Origin: Larix kaempferi
Taxonomy: Eukaryota; Streptophyta; Pinopsida; Pinales; Pinaceae
Reading direction: 5' to 3'
NCBI GenBank assembly: GCA_027924585.1
Contig: BSBM01001929.1
Span: 1,054,001-1,118,000, forward strand
Length of the DNA stretch: 64,000 bases
Positions 46,078 to 57,933 of this stretch are shown in pieces. The first letter of the stretch is position 1; every line of letters begins with the position of its first letter. Made by a program: the position numbers and the translations under genes. The notes under the pieces were generated by a model that was not told the DNA's origin, did no database searches, and saw nothing but the letters and a program-made list of their open reading frames with translations.

Positions 46078-46544
46078 GGCATCAGACCAAAAGCTATTTG
46101 ATTTGGTTGAAAGTCTTCTTCAAAATTGCCAAGACCCAAGAAAATCTTGGAGAGATGCTCAAGTTATAGATGTAGCATAATTAGATGAACCACAGGGTTT
46201 TGCAGGACTCTATTTGTCTGCAAAGAGAGGTGAAAAGCATTATGGAAGCAATCAACAGTGGGAAGGAAAGTGGATCAATGAAGAAGCATTCATCCAATCA
46301 ACCCATTAGGAAACGTTCCAGGCTTGAAGACTCCAGGGAAAAGGAGCAAGTAAAGAAAAAGCAGCCACTGAAATGTTGGGAATGTGGAGGAAATCATTGC
46401 CTTCGCAACTGCCCAACAAAGGACAACAACAAGAATTGTAGCCACAAAGTTTCCATACTTGTGGATCAAGTGGAAGGTCAAAATCAGCAGGAGCAGCCTA
46501 TTGAAACCAAGGACTTGGTCCTGAAAGGTCAAAGTAAAAGATGA
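46078..46544 (+). pseudogene. gag: gypsy-3 gag fragment with zinc knuckle
   Basis: ATG 46078 starts 30 codons (MASDQKLFDLVESLLQNC) before a stop and frameshift; the next frame (46185-46544) carries a Lys/Arg-rich segment and CWECGGNHCLRNC, a CCHC-type knuckle one residue shorter between the second Cys and His than the usual C-x2-C-x4-H-x4-C. It lies just upstream of a polypurine tract and LTR, so it is the gag remnant of an element without pol. Confidence 0.65.
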
Positions 46545-46640
46545 ACTGCAGGACATACCTGCCACGTTTTGTGAATTTTGGACATATGTAAAGTGTGTAT
46601 GTATTCCTAAGTATTGGAACACCGAGGACAGTGTTAATCC

Positions 46641-46653
46641 AAGGGGGAGGGGA
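46641..46653 (+). other. Polypurine tract of gypsy-3
   Basis: AAGGGGGAGGGGA directly before the LTR at 46655. Confidence 0.8.
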
Positions 46654-46654
46654 T

Positions 46655-47747
46655 TGTAATATCCCGATTTTGACCCCACTGCTTAAAAATGTAAATGATG
46701 TAACCATTCTAGTGTGAATTCCTAGTGCGGAGCTCAAGGCCAAGGCCCGACTAGTGAATGGATAGGCATGTATGATGTTATATTCTATTTTGGACTATTT
46801 GGTTGGCTTTTATGCCAAATTCGAAATGTATGTAAATATTATGTTGAAAATTAATAGAATGGTCCAACAATGGATGTGTAAGGAGTACCAAAGGGGCTAT
46901 GATTCCACCAGAGGGGAAGAGGAAGGGGGCTTATGAGAAACCCAATCCTATGTTGCCATGTGTCAACCTTATAACTTACCCAAAATTCTGTCATGTGATG
47001 GGAATAAGCTAATTATCTCATTTTGACCATTTTCCAATAATTTATTGCACATGTGAGGTTGGTGGGAAAATTCACTTCATGTAGTTATGGAGCATGGGGA
47101 TTGTGACGGTTATGTCAGCTGTCAGCAGTCTTATTTCTTCTATAGTCAGAAGCCATGTCAGTTGTCTTCACCCTCACCTCATACCCTTGGAGTCAACGCT
47201 TTTTTGTTCATTCTATTCCATTCCATTCTCACTCTCTCTCACGCAAGCTGCTACACTACGTAGAGTTTGTCATTGTTGTAGATGTCCATGACTAGACTGT
47301 GTTAAGCCTAGAAATTCGGATTAGAGGACAGAGCTGCATTTTCGGAAGGGAATATAGAAGCCCGTGGGTGTTTCCTTCGCCCTGGTGGACTCATAGCCTA
47401 TCTTGGGGGTGGCCTCAGCAGCAAAAGAGTATATGTTGGATTGAGTCCCTATGGTTGGGTAGAAAAGCGCTCTTACACAGCCAGTTGCTTGGATCTGTGT
47501 TGGATAAAGATAAGTAATCAGATGCATTTGATTCTGAACTATTTCATTTGATGCCGATCATGTTTATGCTGGAATTTTCATATTAGATGTGTGTGGTTAG
47601 AATTTATTCGTTATGCATGTTTAATTACACTTCTACATACATTACACTAGTTGAAAAACTGTATTATGCATTTGGGGCGAATTTCCAGAGCCGAGGTTTT
47701 GCTAACGTCCCCTCCCAATGGTCTGATAGGGTGAGGGGGATGTTACA
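46655..47747 (+). repeat. 3' LTR of gypsy-3
   Basis: 1,093 bp from TGTAATATCCCG to GGGATGTTACA, with a 5-bp terminal inverted match TGTAA/TTACA. It joins copia-3 RT sequence directly at 47748, so gypsy-3 had inserted into copia-3. Its 5' LTR and the upstream half of copia-3 are not in the window. Confidence 0.8.
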
Positions 47748-49082
47748 GTATCCTGTGGGTTCTCTCAGAAGGAAGGAATTGATTATGAGGAGACATTTGC
47801 TCATGTGGCCAGATATACCTCAATTAGAACCATTCTTGCCTTGGAAACCAAGATGAAATGGAAGTTACATCAGATGGATGTAAAGACAACATTCCTGAAT
47901 GGGAAGATAGAAGAAAAAGTATATATCGAACAGCGAGAAGGATTTGAAACATAAGATAGAAAGTCACATGTATGCAAATTGAAGAAAGCATTGTATGGGT
48001 TGAAGCAAGCACCCAGAGCATGGTATGGAAGAATTGATAGCTTCCTGATGAGCTTGAGCTTTACCAAGAGTAAAACAGATTCTAATCTTTATTATAAGAT
48101 TATGGATGGTGAACCTATGATACTACTGTTGTATGTGGATGATTTGTTCCTGATAGGAGAAGACAAGCCCATCACTGAATGTAAGAAAAGGCTTGCAATA
48201 GAATTTGAGATGAAAGACCTTGGTATGATGCATTATTTTCTAGGTCTGGAAGTATGGCAATATCCAGATGAAATTTTCCTTAGTCAAGGAAAATACACAG
48301 TTGATATCCTAAAGAGATTTGGGATGATGGATTGCAAGGCCATGACTACTCTGATGGTGACAAACTTGAAGCTCCTGAATGATGCTTCATCAGAGATAGT
48401 AGATGTCACCATGTACAGACAGATTATTGGGTCATTGATGTACTTGGCCAATACTAGACCAGATATATGTTTTGATGTGAACACATTGGGCAAGTATATG
48501 GTGAAGCCCAGAAATGTTCACTTAATTGCAACAAAACATGTGATGAGGTACCTAAAGGGTACGTTGCATTATGGACTCAGATATGATTCAGAGAGTGAGT
48601 TCAGGTTGTACGGGTACACAAACTCAGATTGGGATGGAAGTGTCGAAGATAGGAAAATCACTTTAGGATGTTTCTTTAGTTTGGTATCTGGCATGATCTC
48701 ATGGCTCAGTAGAAAGTAGCCTTGTGTTGCACTCATTACAATGGAAGTTGAATATGTAGCAGCTTGTTCAACTTGTAGCAAAGCAGTGTGGCTTCGCAAG
48801 GTGTTGGTAGGATTGTTCGATCCAGAGATAGATGTGACAGATATACTCTGTGACAACCAGAGTTGCATCAAGATGACAGAGAATTTTGTGTTCCATGATA
48901 GATCGAAACACATCGAGATCAAGTTCCACTATATTCGGGATATGGTGCAGAAGGGAGCTGTGAAGCTCAAGTATGTTCCTACAGAGGAACATGTTGTTGA
49001 TGTGTTGACTAAGCCTCTGTCTCGCGTAAAGTTTGAATACTTTCAAGACAAGCTTGGTGTGGTCCGAAAGGACCTCCCTTGA
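47748..49082 (+). pseudogene. pol: copia-3 reverse transcriptase and RNase H
   Basis: One frame with two stops (TAA about 47953 and TAG 48717). RT: GFSQKEGIDYEETFAHVARY, QMDVKTTFLNGKIEEKVYI, LKKALYGLKQAPRAWYGRID, catalytic LLYVDDLFLIGED (about 48123-48161), KDLGMMHYFLGLEVW, NTRPDICFDVNT. RNase H: SDWDGSVEDRKITLGCFF, MEVEYVAACS with its Glu, CDNQSCIKM with its Asp, and VLTKPLSRVKFEYF at the end, stopping at TGA 49080. A separate subfamily from copia-1 and copia-2. Confidence 0.92.
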
Positions 49083-49099
49083 AAGAGGGAGTGATGATG

Positions 49100-49900
49100 A
49101 TGATGATTCCAGCCCTCAAGTGTCTGATGCCGGTCCATAGGTGACTGATGTCGATCCAAGGGTGACTGAAGATCAATACTTGTCGAGTGATAGAGTTCCA
49201 GCCCTTAGGTGACTGATGTCGATCCAGAGGTGACTGATGTCAGTCCAAGGGTGACTGAAGATCAGTACTTGCCGACTGATAGAGTTCTAGTCCTTAGGTG
49301 ACTGATGTCGATCCAAAGGTGACTGATGTTGATCCAAGGGTGACTGAATATCAATACTTTTCGACTGATAGAGTTCCAGCCCTTAGGTGACTGATGCTGG
49401 TCCAAAGGTGACTGATGTCGGTCCAAGGGTGACTGAAGATCAGTACTTACCAACTAATAGAGTTTCGGTCCTTAGGTGTCTAATGTCGGTCCAGAGGTGA
49501 TTGATGTTGATCCAAAGGTGACTGAAGATCGGTACTTGCCGATTAATAGAGTTCCGGTCCTTAGGTGACTGATGTCGGTCCAGGGGTGACTGAAGATCAG
49601 TACTTGCCGACTGATAGAGTTTTGGTCCTTAAGTGACTGATGCTGGTCCAAAGGTGACTAAAGATCAGTACTTGCCGACTGATAGAGTTTTGGTCCTTAG
49701 GTGATTGGTGCCAGTCTAGGGGTGACTGAAGATCAGTACTTGTCGACTGATAGAGTTCTGGTTCTTAGGTGACTAATTTCGGTCCACAGATGACTAAAGA
49801 TCAGTACTTGCCAATTGATAGAGTTCCGGTCCTTAGGTGACTAATGTCGGTCCAGGGGTGACCAAAGATCAATACTTGTTGACTGATAGTGTTCTAGTAT
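49100..49900 (+). repeat. Minisatellite array of copia-3 3' UTR
   Basis: About ten imperfect units with GATAGAGTTCYGGTCCTTAG and ggtgactgaagatcagtactt, alternating between roughly 90 and 70 bp. Open frames on either strand come from the repeat. Confidence 0.92.
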
Positions 49901-49924
49901 TTTTGTTTACTGATGATTGATGTT

Positions 49925-50245
49925 GTTGTTCTAGTATTATCTTTATTGATGATGTTCCAACAAAGGATGTTGCTGATGATGTTCCATCAAAGGATGTTGT
50001 TGATGATGTTCCAGCAGAGCATGTTGTTGATGATGATCCAATAGAGGATGTTGTGGATGATGTTCCAGGAAAGGATGTTGTTGATGATGATCAAGCAGAG
50101 GATGTTGCTGATGATGTTCCAGCAAAGGATGTTGCTGACTTGTTCCAGCAGAGGATGTTGCTGTTGCTGATGATGATGTTGTTGATGGTGATATTCCAAC
50201 AAACGATGATGCTGATGCTGATGAGGACATTCCAGTGGATGATAC
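49925..50245 (+). repeat. GATGATGTTCCAGCAGAGGA-type repeats of copia-3
   Basis: About ten imperfect units of 27-36 bp built on gatgttgttgatgatgttccagcaaag. Non-coding. Confidence 0.9.
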
Positions 50246-50348
50246 CCCATACATATGATGATCAAAAACTTCCTACGACATATAGAGATTCACAAGTCAG
50301 TTGTACAGCTGTTGATGTTACCCGCATAGTACCTTCCTAGTTAGGGAG

Positions 50349-50877
50349 TGTTAAAGAAATGTAACTGCGGAAGATTTTCTATTTGTAGTTGTCTATTGTA
50401 TTATTGTATTCCTCCTTCGGAAGATGTCATTGATGTAATTAATAACGTAAGAGTCATTGAAGAGTCAATGTAAACCCTAGGTCTTGTGTCGGCCTAGAAG
50501 AACCCATTAAAGATTATTGTATTTTGTATTTGACAAGTCGGCCCAATCAATTAGGAGAAGTCGGCCCAATTGGGGAAAAGCCAACCCAACGAAAGAAAAT
50601 AAATAGAGGATGAGTTGCTCGTTTGTACTCACTCATCTCACTCACACAAGTTTGCATATGAGAGAGAGAGAAGCTCGCACAAGTGGAAGAGAAGCTCATT
50701 TTGTCTTGGGGTTTATCTTTGTACTTTGGGAATTTTATATTGAGGAAGTTTGTCGGGGTTTTCTCCCTTGTGGTTTCCCCAAGAGAAATATTGTGTTCAT
50801 TGTGTTTGTTGTGCTTGTATTTGTTTCAGTGATAGATTGTTTAATGTTATTATGCTACACAACTAAAAAAACTAACA
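50349..50877 (+). repeat. 3' LTR of copia-3
   Basis: 529 bp, TGTTAAAGAAATG...AACTAACA; the end resembles the copia-2 LTR end. Preceded by TAGGGAG. TATA-like AATAAATAGAGG at about 50599. Contains AAGTCGGCCC words as do the other copia LTRs here. Confidence 0.85.
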
Positions 50878-51112
50878 AGTGATAAATACAATTATTAAAT
50901 AATAATAACAATAATAATAATTATTATTATTTTATTAATAATTATAATATAATAATTATTATTATTAAATATAATAATAATATATTATAATATTATATAT
51001 GTATTTTTTTTTAAATTTGGAGAATAGGGGTAGAAGATTGTAATAATAGTAATTATTTAGAATAATACTATTATTATAGTATTTTTTTAAATGGATAGAT
51101 TTTGGGTAAAGC
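50878..51112. repeat. AT-rich (AAT)n-like low-complexity DNA
   Basis: Runs of aataat and attatt over about 230 bp. Confidence 0.85.
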
Positions 51113-51690
51113 CTACGGGCGTGACATAGTGTAGTGAAGGGGACGTGGGATGGGTTGTTGTAATGGATCAACGATGGTTGTAGTATGATGGATTGGAGTG
51201 AGAGGAAGCTGCAGATGGAGGGAGGAGTTTATGTAGAGTGGGAGTGTGAGCGTGGAGTTGATAGAGGGCCGCTTGGTGAGTGAGTTGGACGATGGGGAAG
51301 AATGAGAGTAATGAGGGCTGTGTAGGCAGATGCGTGGATGTTGTGATGTTTGCAGGTCATGGTGTGAAGGATATGGAGCAGAGAGAAGGCACGCAGTTGA
51401 TTGAAACAACGTTGAAGGAGGTAAGGGATGTTGGAGTGTGTTGATTGGGGAATGCGAAGGAGATATAGCAGACAGGAAGGCGTAACGATGGTCTACAAAG
51501 GAGTAGCGTTGCATGGCGGTTGGGTACAACAAGTGATTTCACGGGAGTGAAAGGAAGGAGGCCAGTGTAGGGAGGAGACAACAGGAATGAGCAGCGTTCA
51601 AGATGGTGAGGACGTTGGTGGAAGGGAAGAGCGGGAGGATTGGTTGGTCGCGTGGAAGGGCGGACTACGATGGAAGGTGAGCCGTGTATG
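51113..51690 (-). other. G-rich block with a 139-codon antisense frame, unrecognised
   Basis: The + strand is strongly G/purine-rich against AT-rich surroundings. The minus strand has an open frame (51532-51113) giving a Ser/Pro/Leu/His-rich product and an overlapping frame; both look like consequences of composition. No domain seen. Confidence 0.3.
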
Positions 51691-51785
51691 GCAATCCATG
51701 AGGGATAAGGGATAAATATTATTTTTTATATAATATTTATTATTATATATATTTTGTATTCTTAACATGCAATACTTATGATCCA

Positions 51786-51980
51786 CAATGTTTGACAATA
51801 TATATGAATTGTAGGCTCCCTTGGTGTCCATCTCCACCCCCATTCCTTCCAAACTATTATTAGCACATATCATATCCTTATGATTCCACAATGTTTGACA
51901 ATATATATGAATTGTAGGCTCCCTTGGTGTCCATCTCCACCCCCATTCCTTCCAAACTATTATTAGCACATATCATATCC
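51786..51980 (-). repeat. Tandem duplication of ~92 bp at 103-bp spacing inside the U3-ORF relative
   Basis: Two near-identical copies (about 51787-51878 and 51890-51981) with tttgacaatatatatgaatt and ccatctccacccccattcct. Confidence 0.92.
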
Positions 51981-52740
51981 AAAAAATATGAAGACATGAA
52001 ACTTAGATACTTACCCTACCGTTGCTTCTTTCACTTGTGAAATTGCTACTTCCAAATTAGCAGACAATACAGCTAGAGCTCCTCAATTGAGCATCATTCC
52101 TAACACATTTACATTTAATGCATAACTGGAAGCCATCCTTCTTGATATTTTGTTGAGTCGGCCTCTCCATATAATCTGCATAACAATGAAAGAACAATTC
52201 TATATGGCGACTTGGGACACTTTGTTTCATGCAATCCACTATCCCTTGGTCTAAACATTTTCTCTTTTTGCCACATTTGTTTCATGAATGCAACATAGTC
52301 TAGCCGTAATGATTCACTAAATTCATTTGTCAAATTTGCCTCAGAAACTGGAAACTTGTAGTAGCAATTCAAAGTTGTTGGCTAAAACGAGGCAATTGGA
52401 TCTCCATCTACATCCATGATCAACGTGTCTCTTGTATCTGCTTTAAATATCAACCACTTGATTACATCAACACATGGAAACACATCTAGCCCAGTGTTGC
52501 TTTGTACAAGCCAGATCTTTTAATATTTTGATACACTATCAAATCTCCTTTTGCTTCGTCGACTATTCCTGGATATGCTTCAATTTTGAAGATCTAGTAT
52601 ATTTCTCTCCACTCATAGCCTGCTTCGGACTTTGTCTAACTATCATCATATTGCATAATAGATAATGCTTCTTTTGTTTGCTCAACTATACTATCCATTG
52701 ACAACACTTTTGTAGCAACTTTTTTTTTTCTGTTCGTCAT
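51786..52740 (-). pseudogene. Divergent relative of the gypsy-1 U3 ORF, N-terminal domain
   Basis: Minus strand from ATG 52740 (MTNRKKKK). Conserved points in order with the U3 ORF of gypsy-1: YEWREIY-x-IF, VIKWLIF, PYRIVLSLLCRLYG, GWLPVMH, FFGYDMC, GWRWTPREPTIHIYCQTLW. Broken by TAG and TAA codons and at least two frameshifts, and by a 92-bp duplication at the end. There is no LTR, gag or pol next to it that I can see. The identity at protein level is low but the spacing of Trp, Tyr, Pro and Gly is kept, so the family is older than either copy. Confidence 0.65.
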
Positions 52741-55700
52741 GTTCTTCTCTTCAACATTTTTTTCTCATGTTCTGCAACATTTCTCCAACATATGTGCCAA
52801 TTAGTATCACTAGAAACTGGCAGAAAACAAACTTTGACTATAAAAATAAGCAAAAAAAAGATTGCTTCACTCACACAAACATACTGCTTACTCTTGATAT
52901 GATTACAAAATCACTTGTAATTCACCATGATTTTCTTAAACAAAAAAAGAGCTATTCTAGTTAATTGATCTAGTCTTCTTCAAAGCAAAATCCAATTTGC
53001 TTCAAAAACAACATTTTTGTTTCTACAACACATTTTCAAAAACAAGTGGCATCTGCAACTATGCTCTTCCACAGTTTCAAAAAACACTACATTACTATCT
53101 TTCTTAAGAAATACTATGGCATATCAAACTGTACATTTCACTCTCCAATTTTCCAAGAAATTTGCATTGAAAGTCTCGTTTCCTTAAGAAACTAATACAT
53201 GAAGTCCTACAGGAACACATTTGTCTAGAATAACATAAAAGTTTCTTTGAATTCATGTTTCATACCTTTCTCACATAAAAATTGTGCAAAATGATTCTAA
53301 TTAATGGATGTCTCCCTTCCTATACCATAAGTCTTCTTCGTTATAGTCATATCATAGTCATGAAAAGAAGGCCTCTTCCTTTTTTCTTCAATATCTAACA
53401 ATTTTGGATCCAAGGCTTAAGAGGTCATTCATTTGTTCCACTGACATGGCATATATTGCTTCAATTGTCAACCAATCAAGGGATGTTTCTAGCCAACAAA
53501 AGCGACACAAAGCCTTTCTCATCTCACATGGTTCTTGACAAATCATGAAGTAAAGTATTTACAACTACATTGTTGCAAACACTCAACAAATGCCCTATGG
53601 GTGGTTATCTTAGGTGATTGCATATAAAGTTATAAACATCTAAATTTTTTGTCCATATTCAATATTAGCAATCTAAATCATTTTTGCTTATATCAATAGC
53701 AATAGTCAATGCATGCAGATAACATGACATCTAAATATATGACAGTAATAGTTTTGTAGCAGCATCACTGCCACTTTGCAAACAACAACTGCATTTCTGA
53801 TAACTGCATGCTAGTAGATGGCCCCTAATTACCCACACTAAATGTGTTCCTGTATCCAAGGAAAAGCTTGGTATAGCAAGTTCAATGCCCTTCATACTCC
53901 CATTATCAAACACATTATTGCATCAACATGTGAGACCATTAAATGTCAATATGACAAAAGTTTGTAACGCCTAATGACAAGATATAGATAACTTTTCCAC
54001 ACTACTCATGGGAAAAACCTAAAAGTACAATACTTGAAAAAATTATCATTGTTTATTGCTGAAATGGAAATGCACACTTAAAGAAAATGAGCACCGAAAC
54101 ATGGCTTTTTATTTCTATTTGTAATACTTGTTATGCTACGTAGCTTCAAACTTGTTTTTATGCAACCCAAAAATAAATACAAGCAACAAAATAGGAAAAT
54201 GTTTAGATAAAATTTCAAAGACTGGTAATTCTCGGATGTCAGTTTTAGCAAATGATCTTACATGAACTTGTTTTAGCAAATGATAAATTTAGAAACGCTG
54301 CTTAAGAGGTGACGGAGGTGACCCTACAATTTTCTCAAATATAGTCTCATTGTAATAAATGCATATAGCCACTTATATCATTACAAAAATATTTCTAATT
54401 CACATTAAAACAATTACTTCCAGCACTTAAGCCTTAGATATTCCTCAACTCTACGGCTGTTTGCACAAATATTTCTATACACTAAATGTATTTCTTTGAA
54501 GTCTAAAGATATCATTACATGTAAGCTCCAATGAATCAAGTTCAATTTAAAATATTGACAAATATATAATAGTTTCAAATTTAAGATAATTCTCCAAAGA
54601 CAACTATTTGCAAGCTATCTTAGAAGTAAATACTAAAACGTAAGGCAATTTACAGGTTATCACGGGTCTGATGTTGATGTTATGGAGCTCCATGGGCTCC
54701 TTTAATTGTATGGACAACCACTAAATTACCAACCAATATTCTCTGCCTCAATAGCTTTGGAAGTGTCATATGATGCATTACAAGGCATAAAAGAATAAAT
54801 ATAGATGCAGTATGGTAGTCCAAACACAAAACCTAACAAATAAATCCTTATCTATGGAACCAAAAAGAACAAATTTATGACAATGGCTAGAGTGGGTACC
54901 AACGACAATGGCAACTTGCACAAATGTGGATTTCTAGCCCGTGGAACAAACAATCTTAATCTGGGTGTACTTCAAACAATATGGACAATGTTATTACACA
55001 ACCAATATAGTAGTCCTAAAAGCAATATAGGAGTTTTATTGCACAAGCAATCCATCTTTTACACAACCCAATAGATAATAGTCCTAACTAGGATCCAGTG
55101 ACTATAACCAAAAACATGATTAACATTACTACAATTTCATAATGCTTGTTTCACCATATAAGTAGTATCTCCTAACAATTAGTGATATAGATAGCCAGTT
55201 GGTGGGCTGCAAATATCATAATACAACTTTTCTATATAGGAACATAGTAGCTCCCCTTCTACATGAACAAAATAATGAGCTATATGAAGAGGTTCAACAT
55301 TAGGAAAATCATCGCTAGCTTACTTGGCTGCTGCAATATACTATACCCATAACCCCGTCAAATAAATGAAAATAAAACATATCTAAGAATTGAGTTGATG
55401 ATGAACGATACATAGTTGTATGGTACCAAGATTTCAATAACATATTGCAACAAGTTTAGCATAGTCAACCGCACTCGCATGCTCATAAAACCACTTGAGA
55501 GATGCAAACCACTTGAGAGATGTTTTGAGTGAAACCAAAAATCAACTCACATAAATGCTACAACTGTGATTTAAAATATCATCTAAAAATGCAATTGATG
55601 CTTATTAATTCCCTCTAAACCCATTATATAGAAAGAAGAAAAATGAAAAAAATGCAAAATTATCAAATGGGTGATATTTGTCGAATGGAAAGATGCAATG

Positions 55701-57134
55701 TTATTCAAACACATATCTCAGTAAAAGGTTTTTAGAATCAAGCAAAGTTTCCTTTCATATGCGACTAACCAATAACATTTTGTTGTACCTAGTTAGAAGC
55801 AATTTAGTAGAACGTTTTGACTCTTAAAGGAACATAAAATATATTTGTCCATCCATTATGTGCTTTGATTTTGATATGTATGTTCAGGATATTGATTAAA
55901 TTATTGAGGAAAATACACATGGCTTATACTAAATTTGATTTAAAGCAAGAACAATTTATAAACAAAATGTTTAGGTGGTTGTACTAATAATAAATACCCA
56001 TGACATACTAAATTTTGAGTAATGATCAACCAAACACAAAATTTTTGCGGAGATAGTCCAAATTACTCCAAGATGAAATTCAAGATAAATAAGTACTAGG
56101 TCTACCGTGAAAACAAAACAAACAACAGTAATATAATACAACTCTCACAAGTATTTTGAGGAGTCAATACAATATACTTGAAGATAATAATCCTTTCTCA
56201 TTGTTATTCATCTCAAGAACGTTAGGATTGTAACTGAAGAAGAAATGTGCAGTATCATTTGGTGTATACTATTAAGAGAACAACTATAACAGAAAATCAA
56301 AACAACACCACCAAAATGAATTTTATGAAGTTGATTCCAAATGAGATTCCATGACTACATGTTCTTGATTTAGAAAAATCATGGAATAATCTGTTACTTG
56401 GATCCCAACAAAAATTCTCTTGAGCTACATGAGCAACAACTGTGTGCCTAGTCTTCTTTGGTAGTCTGAAATGGAAATTTGGAATGCTTAAAGCAATAAT
56501 GAGCCAAGTTCAAAACCCAACAGCCTTGCTCCCTGTTTTAAGTTTTTAACATGGTCTTCTATGCAGATAACACTAAGTGCAAATCCTAGCTAACTATTCA
56601 ACAATGCAAACTTCAATCAATACAAAACATATTCACAACTGATGTTACGTTCAAATTCTGTATACTTAGAGCCAATTTTCACCATACTAAAGCAAGAAGA
56701 ATTTATGTGCAACTAAACACATAAAGTGTATAACTTAATTGGATTAGACTATTCAACGAGTATGGAAGTTAAACAAACTATATAAATACCCAATCTCAAC
56801 ATATATGCACAATGTGTATTAATCACATCTATGCACAATGTGTATTAATATTATATGATTTATGACATTATCATATTCAAAATGCATGGAATTTGGATCA
56901 GACTCGAAGCCAATTGCATAACATAGAACACCAAGATAGGTTGCTCTAAAATGTTACAACATCTCCCTTATAAGACATAAACCGAGCTAGTAGAATATGT
57001 GTGTGTGTGTGCACACACACATACACTCACACATACATATACAAGTACCTGCACACCACACTATATGTCTACCATGAGTCTTCAGAAAGAAATCACACAC
57101 AGACAAGTATCTGCATGCAACCTCTCACCACCTT
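52741..57134. other. Long spacer, nothing recognised
   Basis: No convincing coding region or element border on either strand. A minus-strand frame at 53913-53731 has no recognised domain. A mixed (GT)n/(AC)n microsatellite lies at about 57000-57045. Confidence 0.45.
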
Positions 57135-57850
57135 CCTTCCCAAAAGCTTGGTGTCATTAATACTTTAATAACCAGGGCCCTCGCAATATCAGATAAGGAT
57201 CATGTGGAAGATGAGTTGCGACATCTATCAGAGGTCTTATCAGAGGTCTTCAGTAGAAATGGTTATAATAAAAAACTATTCAACATGTTGGTCCCAAGCC
57301 TAGAAGACATGAGGATGCTGACATATGTAAGGTATCTCTCCCTTACATTAAAGGGACCATTGACAAAGTGGCCAAGATACTACGGAGAAGAAACCTAAGT
57401 GTCACATTCACACCTCCAAGTACCTTAAGAAGGATCATTGACTCGGTGAAAGACCCAATTAGAGAAGGATCTAAAAAAGGCGTTTATTGCATTCCATGTT
57501 TGTGCGAAAAGGTCTACATTGACGAGACTGGGAGATCTAGGGAAATAAGGTTGAAAGAGCATACCGCGGATCTAAGACACAACATAATTAAAAACTCAAC
57601 CCTCGCCGAACATGTAAATAATAGCAAAAATCTTATATATCTTGATAATACAAAAATCATAGCCACAATTGCCCATTACAAAAAAGAAAGATTAGGGAAT
57701 AGGTTGAGATCAAGCTTCATCTTGAAAATGTCAATAGCGATGAAGGCACTAAACTCAGCGAAACATGGAAGTTGGAACCCTCTATTGCAAATCCTAATAA
57801 ATAAAAGAAATAACACCAACCGACGTAAAATTTCAAAGATCAAATCATAA
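57135..57850 (+). pseudogene. Penelope-like RT end and GIY-YIG endonuclease
   Basis: Frame 0 from 57135 reads KLGVINTLITRALAIS and LSEVFSRNGYNKKLF, the part of the RT region typical of these elements. A frameshift near 57285 leads to VSLPYIKGTIDKVAKILRR and, at about 57475-57570, the endonuclease core GVYCIPCLCEKVYIDETGRS followed by RLKEHTADLRH. In the GIY-YIG pattern GVY is kept but YIG is YID, and the Arg and His-containing RLKEH are present. The CxxC motif between GVY and YID is a mark of the Penelope type. It ends at TAA 57848. The nuclease nicks target DNA to prime reverse transcription; this copy is unlikely to be active. Confidence 0.82.
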
Positions 57851-57902
57851 TTATATATTTATGAGTGCATAAACCCATAATTTTTCCTTGAGCTGAAGAG
57901 AA

Positions 57903-57933
57903 GATGATGATCCATTTGAGGGATCGAAACGTC
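57903..57933 (+). ncRNA. Hammerhead-ribozyme-like core in Penelope-like 3' tail (degenerate)
   Basis: ATGATGA, then a small hairpin (TCC 57911-57913 pairing with GGA 57921-57923), then GAAAC and GTC at 57926-57933. This matches the hammerhead order CUGAUGA-stem II-GAAA-C-GUC except A for the first C. Minimal hammerheads are known in Penelope-like elements. The first C pairs in the catalytic core, so activity is unlikely. Confidence 0.45.

Larger units (their letters stand above)
47748..50877 (+). mobile_element. 3' half of copia element copia-3
   Basis: RT from about the FSQKEG motif, RNase H, two repeat arrays and a 3' LTR. The 5' half is missing beyond the gypsy-3 LTR. Confidence 0.9.

Noticed and set aside
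49943-50340. Gln/His-rich open frames over the copia-3 arrays
   Set aside because: Low-complexity products of a tandem repeat located after the pol stop codon.
53731-53913. Minus-strand 60-codon frame as a host gene fragment
   Set aside because: No recognised domain and no supporting neighbouring frames.
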